Assembly (NCBI GenBank): GCA_002393095.1
Contig: DGII01000116.1
Span: 1 to 5,639, forward strand
DNA length: 5,639 bases
Source: Lachnospiraceae bacterium UBA3826
GTDB lineage: Bacteria > Bacillota > Clostridia > Lachnospirales > Lachnospiraceae
Direction: 5' to 3'
The position numbers and the translations under genes were made by a program. Of this stretch, positions 1-5,639 are shown piece by piece. Within the stretch, counting starts at the first letter, position 1; every line of letters begins with the position of its first letter. A model generated the notes under the pieces. It made no database searches. It was not told where the DNA came from and worked only from the letters and a program-made list of their open reading frames with translations.

Positions 1-15
1 GGAGAGAAGGACATT
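1..15 (+). promoter_or_regulatory. Ribosome binding site of secDF
   Basis: A purine-rich stretch at 1-11 contains AGAAGGA (5-11), ending four bases before the ATG at 16, with a second GGAG at 1-4. The spacing is suitable for Shine-Dalgarno pairing and supports the ATG at 16 as the real start. The promoter is not in the window, so secDF is probably transcribed from upstream, possibly within an operon. Confidence 0.8.
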
Positions 16-2268
16 ATGAAAAAGAGTCGTGCTGTGATATGGCTTGTGGTAATGCTTGCATTACTTGCCGGTGGCATCTATGCGGCCATATACGGACTTG
101 ATCCGGAGGGAACGGGTTCTGCCGCAAGTATTAAGCAGGGTCTTGATCTGGCCGGTGGTGTGAGTATCACATATCAGGCTGTCGGAGATGAAGAGCCGAG
201 CAAGGAGGACATGGCTGATACGGTATATAAGCTTCAGAAGAGAGTTGAAGGCTACAGTACCGAGGCCATAGTGTATTCCGAGGGCTCGGACAGGATCAAT
301 ATAGAGATTCCCGGAGTCAGCGATGCCAACGCTATCTTAGAGGATCTTGGTAAGCCGGGAAGTCTGTTCTTCATCAGACAGACCGATGCGGATGGTAATA
401 TGAACTATGGCTTTGTGGGATATGATGATGAGATGTCTCCCATATATATGCTTACCAAGACGGTAGACCAGCTACAGGCTGACGGAGATATAGTTCTTAC
501 GGGAACAGAGGTTGCCGATGCACAGGCAGGTGCCGTCAAGGATTCGATGGGCAATCAGGAATTCGTGGTATCTCTTAATTTTACACCGGAGGGAACCACT
601 AAGTTCGCGGATGCCACACAGCATGCTTATGATAACGGCGAGTCGATTGCCATATACTATGACGGTGAGATAGTAAGCGCTCCCAATGTCAATGAGCCAA
701 TACTTAACGGTCAGGCGCAGATATCGGGAAGCTTCACATACGAAGAGGCAGAGAGGCTTGCTTCTACCATAAGGATAGGTGGTCTTAAGCTTGAGCTTGA
801 GGAACTTCGAAGTAATGTGGTAGGTGCACAGTTGGGACAGACAGCCATCACTACATCGCTTAAGGCAGCAGCTATCGGTTTTGCAATAGTTGCGATACTT
901 ATGATAGTGATATATCTGCTTCCGGGTGTTGCATCCGTAATAGCACTCGGAATGTACACGGTGCTTGTGATCCTTCTCTTATCGGGATTCGAGATAACAC
1001 TGACACTCCCCGGTATAGCGGGTATCATCCTCTCTATCGGTATGGCGGTTGATGCGGATGTTATCATATTCGCACGTATAAGAGAGGAGATAGCAGCAGG
1101 CGCAAGCGTGGCCGAGGCTATAGATACGGGCTTTAAAAAGGCTCTTTCAGCCATCATAGATGGTAATATAACTACACTTATTGCGGCACTTGTGCTCGGT
1201 ATCATGGGTACGGGAAGTGTCAAGGGCTTTGCCCAGACGCTCGGACTTGGTATCGTAGTATCAATGTTCACGGCACTTGTGATAACCAAGCTTCTTATCA
1301 GAGCCTTCTATGCGCTCGGTCTTAAGAGTGAGAAATTATACGGTCGTGCCAAGGAGCGTAATACTGTCGCATTCTTATCCGGCAAAAAGGTATTCTTCGC
1401 AATATCAATAATCGCAATACTGTCAGGCTTTGTGTTCATGGGTATCAATAAGGCCGGTGGCAACGATATACTTAACTATTCGATGGAATTCAAGGGAGGT
1501 ACATCAACCACTGTTACCTTTGCTGAGGATATGAGTCTTGACAGGATAGATTCGGAGGTAGTACCCGTTATATCCGATGTGATAGGTGCAGGACAGGTAC
1601 AGTGCCAGAAGGTACAGGGCACTACCGAGGTGGTAATCAAGACCAAGACACTTGATGTATCGCAGAGAGAGGCGATGAATCAGGCTCTTGTTGATAAGTT
1701 CGGAGTGGATAAGGAGAAGATCACGGCAGAGACCATATCTTCAACCATATCATCGGAGATGAAGCGTGATGCCATAATCGCAGTCATTGTAGCAACCATA
1801 TGTATGCTTATATATATCTGGTTCAGATTCAAGGATGTACGCTTCGCAGCAAGCTCGGTGCTCGCACTTGTTCATGATGTGCTGGTGGTACTTGCCTTCT
1901 ATGCAATAGCACGTATTACGGTAGGTAACACATTCATAGCATGTATGCTTACGATAGTGGGTTATTCCATTAACGCTACGATAGTCATATTCGACAGAGT
2001 ACGTGAGAACTTAAAGAGCATGCGTAATAAGGACAGCCTTGAGGATATGGTCAACAGAAGTATCAACCAGACACTTTCACGAAGCATATTCACATCACTG
2101 ACTACCTTCATAATGGTAGCGGCGCTGTTCATACTCGGCGTGACATCCATAAGGGAATTCGCACTTCCTCTTATGGTAGGTATCGTATGCGGAACATATT
2201 CATCAGTATGTCTGACCGGTGCGATGTGGTATGTATTCAAGACTAAGTTAAAGGCTAAGAACGAGTAA
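16..2268 (+). CDS. secDF: Fused protein translocase subunit SecDF
   Basis: SecDF is a membrane accessory of the SecYEG translocon that uses the proton gradient to help pull exported proteins across the membrane. At 750 aa this is a complete SecD-SecF fusion, close to the single-chain form known from Bacillus. Seen in the sequence: an N-terminal membrane segment (about 6-28); the QGLDLAGG motif (41-48); a large extracytoplasmic P1 region (about 45-270) with the YDGEIVSAPN signature (215-224); SecD membrane segments (about 283-435) with GMAVDAD (342-348), in which D346 matches the essential Asp of other SecDs; then a SecF half with a membrane segment (about 458-477), EFKGGT (491-496), the VHD motif (619-621), GYSINAT (649-655) and the NQTLSRS segment with R689. 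Oddities: the Asp usual in SecF GYSxND is Ala654, and SecD VDAN reads VDAD. All twelve expected membrane segments can be placed. The identity is secure. Confidence 0.97.
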   Translation: MKKSRAVIWLVVMLALLAGGIYAAIYGLDPEGTGSAASIKQGLDLAGGVSITYQAVGDEEPSKEDMADTVYKLQKRVEGYSTEAIVYSEGSDRINIEIPGVSDANAILEDLGKPGSLFFIRQTDADGNMNYGFVGYDDEMSPIYMLTKTVDQLQADGDIVLTGTEVADAQAGAVKDSMGNQEFVVSLNFTPEGTTKFADATQHAYDNGESIAIYYDGEIVSAPNVNEPILNGQAQISGSFTYEEAERLASTIRIGGLKLELEELRSNVVGAQLGQTAITTSLKAAAIGFAIVAILMIVIYLLPGVASVIALGMYTVLVILLLSGFEITLTLPGIAGIILSIGMAVDADVIIFARIREEIAAGASVAEAIDTGFKKALSAIIDGNITTLIAALVLGIMGTGSVKGFAQTLGLGIVVSMFTALVITKLLIRAFYALGLKSEKLYGRAKERNTVAFLSGKKVFFAISIIAILSGFVFMGINKAGGNDILNYSMEFKGGTSTTVTFAEDMSLDRIDSEVVPVISDVIGAGQVQCQKVQGTTEVVIKTKTLDVSQREAMNQALVDKFGVDKEKITAETISSTISSEMKRDAIIAVIVATICMLIYIWFRFKDVRFAASSVLALVHDVLVVLAFYAIARITVGNTFIACMLTIVGYSINATIVIFDRVRENLKSMRNKDSLEDMVNRSINQTLSRSIFTSLTTFIMVAALFILGVTSIREFALPLMVGIVCGTYSSVCLTGAMWYVFKTKLKAKNE

Positions 2269-2279
2269 GAAGTAGCGGA

Positions 2280-2474
2280 ACCGCCGGCACTTCATATAAG
2301 AGCTGTGAACAATTTGCGGAAAGCACTTAGTGAAGAGAGATTTCAAATGGAGCAATTCGAGGACTGTCTGAGCTGCGTAGCAGCGAGTTCCGCAGAATTG
2401 CTCCTTGCTATTTGAAATCGCATGAACTTAGTGCTTTACAGCCGTTTACAGCTCTTATATGAAGCGTCAGTGGT
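2280..2474. repeat. Long nested inverted repeat (about 195-nt hairpin element) between secDF and recJ
   Basis: The gap between secDF and recJ is almost entirely one imperfect palindrome. Paired arms, from outside in: 2280-2288 with 2466-2474 (two G-U pairs, one mismatch); 2290-2310 with 2444-2464 (21 bp, one G-U); 2320-2327 with 2430-2437 (8 bp); 2339-2348 with 2410-2419 (10 bp perfect); 2349-2358 with 2395-2404 (10 bp perfect, five-base bulge at 2405-2409); 2361-2365 with 2386-2391 (one bulged base); and an apical GCTGC/GCAGC stem at 2372-2376 and 2380-2384 with a GTA loop. There is no T-run after either end, so it is not a standard intrinsic terminator. It begins about 12 bases after the secDF stop and ends about 20 bases before the recJ ribosome binding site. 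It could be a dispersed palindromic repeat, a non-coding MITE-like element, or an RNA structure that processes or stabilises the secDF message. I see no target-site duplication and no coding sequence. Confidence 0.85.
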
Positions 2475-2494
2475 CATCTGCAGACAGATCGCAA

Positions 2495-2509
2495 AAGAGG
2501 GATTAACAG
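2495..2509 (+). promoter_or_regulatory. Ribosome binding site deciding the GTG start of recJ
   Basis: AGAGGGA (2496-2502) precedes the GTG at 2510 by seven bases. The next in-frame ATG (2525, residue 6) has no comparable site at the right distance, and starting there would remove the Trp (residue 5) that I expect near the N terminus of RecJ proteins. GTG at 2510 is therefore the better start. Confidence 0.75.
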
Positions 2510-4336
2510 GTGAAGACCAGATGGATGGTGGCAGCCAAGAGAGCTGACTTTAAGGCGCTGGGAGAAGAACTTAATATAGATCCGGTGGTCGTAAGGGTAA
2601 TGCGTAACCGCGGGCTTACTACGGCAGATAAGATGCGTGCTTTTCTGGATAAGGATGCGGGTGTGGAGCATGATCCGTATCTGCTGCCTGATATGGAAAG
2701 GGCTGTTGGGATAATACTTAAGAAGCTTAAGACCGGTAAGAGCATACGCATAATAGGCGATTATGATGTGGACGGGGTGACAAGCGTGTGCATACTGTAT
2801 AAGGGCTTAAGAGCGCTTGGAGCGGAAGTGTCATATGCCATACCCAACAGGGTAACTGACGGATACGGTATCAATGAGTCCATGATAGATAAGGCATTTG
2901 AGGACGGCATAGATACCATTATCACCTGTGATAACGGTATAGCGGCAGCCGATGCCATAGATAAGGCCATTAAGTACGGGATGACCTGTATAGTGACGGA
3001 TCATCACGAGGTTCCCTATACGGAGAAGGATGGTGTAAGAGAGTATATACTGCCTAAGGCTGACGCAGTGATAGATCCCAAGCTGGAGGGCTGCGTCTAT
3101 CCGTATCCGGGAATATGCGGCGCAATGGTGGCATATAAGCTTATAAGAGCCGTATTCGATGTATATGATGCGGACGATATGTCCGTGACGCAGGAAGCTG
3201 TGAAAAAGGACGGCAGCTATAAGCAGACAGAGGAGCACACAGAGGATGAGAGGCTTGCCGGACTTTTGGCGGAGCTTAAGGAACTGGCAGGAATAGCTAC
3301 CGTATGCGATGTGATGGAGCTTACGGATGAGAACAGATACGTGGTGTCATATGCGCTTGAGTCGCTTAAGAACAGCCGTAATGTGGGCATAAGAGCCTTA
3401 AGACGCGTATGCGGCACGGAGAGTAAGAGCCCGAACGTGCATGAGCTTGGATTCATCATCGGCCCCTGTCTTAATGCCACAGGAAGGCTTGACAGTGCGG
3501 ACAGGTCGGTGGAGCTTCTCCTGGCGGAGGATGAAAGGGACGCTGTGGTAACGGCTTCGGAACTGAAGGGACTTAACGACCTTCGTAAGGGCTATACGGA
3601 GGAGGGAGAGAAGGCGGCGCTTGAGTACATAGCGGATAACGGTATGGAGGATGAGAAGGTGCTTATACTGTATCTGCCGAAGCTGCATGAATCCCTTGCA
3701 GGAATAGTCGCAGGGCGTATCAAGGAGCGATTCTACAGACCGACCATTGTATTCACGGATTCCGAGGACGGTATCAAGGGCTCGGGAAGATCCATAGAGA
3801 CATATGATATGTATGAGGAGCTTAATAGGCACAGGGAGCTTTATACCAGATTCGGCGGACATAAGATGGCAGCAGGACTGTCCATGGACAGAGAGAACCT
3901 GAAGGTCTTCATCGAGAGGATATGCAGGGACTGTACTCTTACGGAGGATGAACTTGAGAAGAAGATCACTATTGATGTGCCTATGCCTCTTGCTTATGTC
4001 ACGGAAGAACTCATAAGGCAGCTTGGCAGACTGGAGCCTTATGGTACGGGGAATCCCAAGCCGCTTTTTGCAGATAAGGATCTAAGTATCATATCCGTTA
4101 CACCGATGGGTAAGACGGGAGATATGTGCAGGATAAAGGCTTCGGACCGGACGGGAAGAGCATATGAGCTTGTGATGTTTAAGGGATATAAGGAGCTTAT
4201 ATTGGATGCGAAGAGCATAAGAGGCTTATGTGACCCGACAGGTCTTATGCTTGATGCGGTGTATTACCCGGATATCAATGAGTACAATGGGCGAAGAACG
4301 GTGCAGTTCATAGTGCAGGAATACAGACTTTCTTAA
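2510..4336 (+). CDS. recJ: Single-stranded-DNA-specific exonuclease RecJ
   Basis: RecJ degrades single-stranded DNA 5' to 3' in the cytoplasm and serves recombination, mismatch repair and stalled-fork processing. It belongs to the DHH phosphoesterase family and needs Mn/Mg. Seen in the 608-aa product: DYDVDG (84-89), CDNG (140-143), the DHH triad (164-166), GICGAMVAYKL (201-211), the ATVCDVMEL segment (263-271) and the GPCLNATGRLDSA segment (318-330) make up the DHH catalytic core. HESLAGIVAGR (393-403) and FGGHKMAAG (448-456) mark the DHHA1 domain, and LEPYGTGNPKPLF (508-520) opens the C-terminal OB-fold. All expected metal-binding Asp and His residues appear present. The length matches the compact RecJ form, without the C-terminal extension of some Bacillus proteins. 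Residues about 217-250 are a charged, poorly conserved insertion. It lies 241 bp after secDF; secDF-recJ adjacency is, as I recall, common in Clostridia. No clear promoter was found, so co-transcription through the hairpin is possible. Confidence 0.96.
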   Translation: MKTRWMVAAKRADFKALGEELNIDPVVVRVMRNRGLTTADKMRAFLDKDAGVEHDPYLLPDMERAVGIILKKLKTGKSIRIIGDYDVDGVTSVCILYKGLRALGAEVSYAIPNRVTDGYGINESMIDKAFEDGIDTIITCDNGIAAADAIDKAIKYGMTCIVTDHHEVPYTEKDGVREYILPKADAVIDPKLEGCVYPYPGICGAMVAYKLIRAVFDVYDADDMSVTQEAVKKDGSYKQTEEHTEDERLAGLLAELKELAGIATVCDVMELTDENRYVVSYALESLKNSRNVGIRALRRVCGTESKSPNVHELGFIIGPCLNATGRLDSADRSVELLLAEDERDAVVTASELKGLNDLRKGYTEEGEKAALEYIADNGMEDEKVLILYLPKLHESLAGIVAGRIKERFYRPTIVFTDSEDGIKGSGRSIETYDMYEELNRHRELYTRFGGHKMAAGLSMDRENLKVFIERICRDCTLTEDELEKKITIDVPMPLAYVTEELIRQLGRLEPYGTGNPKPLFADKDLSIISVTPMGKTGDMCRIKASDRTGRAYELVMFKGYKELILDAKSIRGLCDPTGLMLDAVYYPDINEYNGRRTVQFIVQEYRLS

Positions 4337-4358
4337 GATTCTTTATTTTTGTTTTAGC

Positions 4359-4387
4359 ATTTGGACACAATTTGAACACATTTGAAT
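4359..4387 (+). repeat. Tandem 11-bp direct repeats, possible response-regulator box
   Basis: ATTTGGACACA (4359-4369) is followed directly by ATTTGAACACA (4370-4380), which differs by one base, and then by a partial third copy TTTGAAT (4381-4387). An 11-bp period places each copy about one helical turn apart, which is the arrangement bound by OmpR/PhoB-type winged-helix response regulators. The repeats overlap the predicted -35 hexamer. The repeat is plain in the sequence; the regulator is an inference and unidentified. Confidence 0.55.
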
Positions 4388-4400
4388 AGTATATTATCTA
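4372..4400 (+). promoter_or_regulatory. Candidate sigma-A type promoter downstream of recJ
   Basis: TTGAAC (4372-4377) and TATCTA (4395-4400) are separated by 17 bases, an optimal spacing, in an A+T-rich stretch. Transcription would begin near 4407. It lies inside the recJ-murE gap and upstream of a strong terminator, so it would make a short RNA or a murE leader. Other nearby A+T hexamers (TATATT, TATTAT) have poorer spacing to either TTGRAC copy. Confidence 0.45.
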
Positions 4401-4403
4401 CAT

Positions 4404-4426
4404 AGATAGTTGATTACTCACTATCT
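4404..4426. repeat. 7-bp inverted repeat at the predicted transcript start
   Basis: AGATAGT (4404-4410) and ACTATCT (4420-4426) are perfect inverted copies separated by nine bases. The site overlaps the predicted start of the transcript from the promoter at 4372-4400, so it could be a repressor operator in DNA or a small 5' stem-loop in RNA. It is followed at once by seven C residues (4427-4433). Confidence 0.5.
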
Positions 4427-4473
4427 CCCCCCCTCATAAGAACAGAAGCCCTATGGGAAACCATAGGGCTTTT
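4407..4473 (+). ncRNA. Candidate short RNA or leader between recJ and murE
   Basis: The segment is bounded by a promoter-like sequence on one side and a strong intrinsic terminator on the other, giving a predicted RNA of about 65-70 nt. It has a C7 tract (4427-4433) in an otherwise unstructured middle and no convincing reading frame with a ribosome binding site. It matches no RNA family I can recognise. The simpler alternative is that the terminator just ends the recJ transcript and the promoter is spurious. The terminator stem begins 109 bases after the recJ stop, which is rather far for a plain gene-end terminator. Confidence 0.3.
4446..4473 (+). terminator. Intrinsic terminator with GAAA loop
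   Basis: An 11-bp perfect stem (4446-4456 with 4461-4471) closes a GAAA tetraloop (4457-4460) and runs into TTTT (4470-4473). The left side lacks an A-run, so it works best on the + strand. It would end transcription from recJ, or from the candidate promoter at 4372-4400, before murE. The T-tract is short, so some read-through into murE is conceivable. Confidence 0.85.
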
Positions 4474-4482
4474 GGCGTTGTA

Positions 4483-4512
4483 TTAGACAATAGCGTGTAA
4501 ATGTGGTATTCT
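4483..4512 (+). promoter_or_regulatory. Candidate murE promoter with extended -10
   Basis: TTAGAC (4483-4488) and TATTCT (4507-4512) are 18 bases apart, and TGG directly before the -10 (4504-4506) makes an extended -10 of the TGn type. Transcription would start near 4519, giving a 5' leader of about 45 nt. It sits just after the terminator and is the most likely source of murE transcription. The hexamers are imperfect, so this is a moderate call. Confidence 0.45.
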
Positions 4513-4549
4513 AGTGCGAGGATAATGCAGTAAGTGATGACTGTTGATA

Positions 4550-4564
4550 TGAGGTAACGGGCAG
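4550..4564 (+). promoter_or_regulatory. Ribosome binding site of murE
   Basis: TGAGGT (4550-4555) lies nine bases before the ATG at 4565. It supports that ATG as the start, and the encoded MKLREYL opening fits the usual beginning of MurE proteins. Confidence 0.75.
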
Positions 4565-5639
4565 ATGAAGCTTAGAGAGTATCTGGACAGACTTGAGTAT
4601 GAGATCGTACATGGAACTGTTGACAGAGAGATAACCGAAGTGGTGTATGATTCGAGAAAGCTTACGCAGGGCTGTCTCTTTGTATGTATAGAGGGTGCGA
4701 ATTTTGACGGACACAGCGCGATACCGGAGGCTGTGAGCAGGAAGGCTGCCGCAGTCGTGGTATGTAAGGATGTCGATATACCTGCAGGAAGCGATATCAC
4801 GGTTATCAGGACTTTGGATACAAGATATGCCATGGCTTATATTGCTGCTGCAGATAACGGATATCCGGCTAAGAGGCTTACAACCATCGGTATAACAGGT
4901 ACCAAGGGTAAGACCACTGTCACATATATGACAAAGGGGATACTTGAGCAGGCAGGCCATAAGGTCGGGCTTATAGGAACCATAGAGGTCATCATAGGTG
5001 ATGAGCATATCCCTGCCAAGAATACAACTCCGGATTCATATGAGCTTCAGGCTTATTTTAAGAGGATGGCGGATGCCGGTATAGACACCGTGGTCATGGA
5101 GGTGTCAAGCCAGGGACTTATGCTGCACCGTACGCAGGGCTTTACCTTTGACTACGGTATATTCACCAATATCGAGCCGGATCATATAGGTCCCAATGAG
5201 CATAAGGATTTCGAGGATTACATGCATTGCAAGGGACTTCTTTTTAAGCAATGCAAGACAGGTATCGTCAACGGTGATGATGCCCATGTGGAGGATATAA
5301 TTAAAGGTCATACCTGCGAGATCATTACATACGGTCTTAAGGAAGGCTGTGATTACAGAGCCACCGATATGCGTCTTACCAGAGGAGAGGGACATATAGG
5401 TGTGGACTTCCATGTAAGCGGAAGGACGGATATGGATGTGGATGTATCCACTCCCGGGAGATTCAGTGTATATAACGCACTTACGGCTGTTGCCATATGC
5501 GATTGCTTCGGCGTGACTGAGAAGCAGGTAAGGGCGGCGCTTAAGAGTGTGACCGTCAAGGGAAGGATAGAGCTCATACCCGTATCCGACGAATACACTC
5601 TCATGATAGACTATGCCCACAATGCAATGGCTCTTAAGA
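4565..5639 (+). CDS. murE: MurE-type UDP-MurNAc-tripeptide ligase (3' end outside window)
   Basis: MurE adds the third amino acid, normally meso-diaminopimelate or L-lysine, to UDP-MurNAc-L-Ala-D-Glu using ATP, in the cytoplasm. The frame is open from the ATG to the window end, giving 358 residues; MurE proteins are usually about 480-500 aa, so the C-terminal domain is missing only because the window stops. Seen: YDSRKLTQGCLF (28-39), typical of the UDP-binding N domain; P-loop GTKGKTT (112-118); NTTPDS (153-158); MEVSSQGL (178-185) and LHR (187-189); FTNIEPDHIG (200-209); K223 in HCKGLLF, the expected carbamylated Lys; STPGRFSVYNAL (295-306); VKGRIE (331-336); and DYAHNA (349-354). Departures from the common family pattern are Gln for His in SSH, IEPDHIGPNEH in place of the usual L-x-x-DHLDYHG type, VKGR for VPGR, and YAHN for YAHT. 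The motif that sets diaminopimelate or lysine specificity (DNPR in DAP enzymes) lies beyond the window, so the substrate cannot be decided. A paralogous Mur ligase with another amino acid is possible. Confidence 0.88.
   Translation, partial: MKLREYLDRLEYEIVHGTVDREITEVVYDSRKLTQGCLFVCIEGANFDGHSAIPEAVSRKAAAVVVCKDVDIPAGSDITVIRTLDTRYAMAYIAAADNGYPAKRLTTIGITGTKGKTTVTYMTKGILEQAGHKVGLIGTIEVIIGDEHIPAKNTTPDSYELQAYFKRMADAGIDTVVMEVSSQGLMLHRTQGFTFDYGIFTNIEPDHIGPNEHKDFEDYMHCKGLLFKQCKTGIVNGDDAHVEDIIKGHTCEIITYGLKEGCDYRATDMRLTRGEGHIGVDFHVSGRTDMDVDVSTPGRFSVYNALTAVAICDCFGVTEKQVRAALKSVTVKGRIELIPVSDEYTLMIDYAHNAMALK

Noticed and set aside
711..1289. A 192-codon open frame on the - strand inside secDF
   Set aside because: It is fully inside a certain gene, its protein is low-complexity Ser/Ile/Pro/Ala-rich with no recognisable domain, and it arises from the skewed codon use of the membrane segments on the other strand.
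2280..2474. The long hairpin as an intrinsic terminator for secDF
   Set aside because: There is no T-tract after either arm; the downstream bases are mixed and lead straight into the recJ ribosome binding site. Rho-dependent or processing roles remain possible.
2476..2489. Small hairpin ATCTG/CAGAT just before the recJ ribosome binding site
   Set aside because: Five base pairs with a four-base loop is common by chance. It might affect translation start, but nothing else supports it.
2831..3862. Overlapping - strand open frames of 87-154 codons inside recJ
   Set aside because: They lie opposite well-conserved RecJ motifs (DHH, GRL), show no familiar domain, and have no reason to be genes beyond a shortage of stops on that strand.
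4337..4358. T-rich stretch directly after the recJ stop as a terminator
   Set aside because: No stable stem precedes the T-rich bases; the clear terminator is the GAAA-loop hairpin at 4446-4473.
4537..4557. Six-codon reading frame ATG..TAA ending within the murE ribosome binding region
   Set aside because: It is too short and has no ribosome binding site of its own or telling codon content; I do not call it a leader peptide.
4511..5620. Several - strand open frames opposite murE
   Set aside because: They mirror the conserved Mur ligase frame, whose P-loop and other motifs prove the + strand is coding.
5637..5639. Possible truncation of murE at the window end
   Set aside because: The frame is still open at the last base and the motif spacing is normal, so it is cut by the window and not a broken gene.

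Overview
The window looks like ordinary chromosome from a Firmicute, most likely a member of the Lachnospiraceae or a close clostridial relative. The reasons are a fused SecDF, a moderate G+C content judged by eye, heavy use of ATA (Ile) and CTT (Leu) codons, strong purine-rich ribosome binding sites, and an unusual MurE motif set. This placement is an inference from style and recalled family sequences; no search was run.

Three genes lie on the + strand. secDF (16-2268) is a complete fused SecD+SecF protein-export subunit of 750 aa. recJ (2510-4336) is a complete single-strand-specific 5'-3' exonuclease of 608 aa with a GTG start. A murE-type Mur ligase (from 4565) is cut by the window end after 358 residues. 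Codon use looks uniform across the three, and I see no transposase, integrase, CRISPR array, tRNA or rRNA. The genes do not form one pathway: export motor, DNA repair, and peptidoglycan precursor synthesis.

The non-coding parts are the more interesting ones. Between secDF and recJ (2269-2509) almost the whole gap is one long nested inverted repeat (2280-2474) that would fold into a rod-like hairpin of about 195 nt without a U-tract. Between recJ and murE (4337-4564) there is a compact unit: two 11-bp direct repeats plus a partial third, a promoter-like TTGAAC-N17-TATCTA, a 7-bp inverted repeat at the predicted transcript start, a run of seven C, and a strong GAAA-loop intrinsic terminator. 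This would give a short RNA of about 65-70 nt, or a leader ahead of murE. A second promoter-like site with an extended -10 then precedes murE.

In the proteins, two things deserve a second look. The SecF half of SecDF has Ala where the transmembrane Asp of the GYSxND motif is normally found, while the SecD half has an extra Asp beside its own essential one. The MurE has several departures from the textbook motifs. No wholly new multi-gene system is evident; the best candidates for something undescribed are the two intergenic structures.
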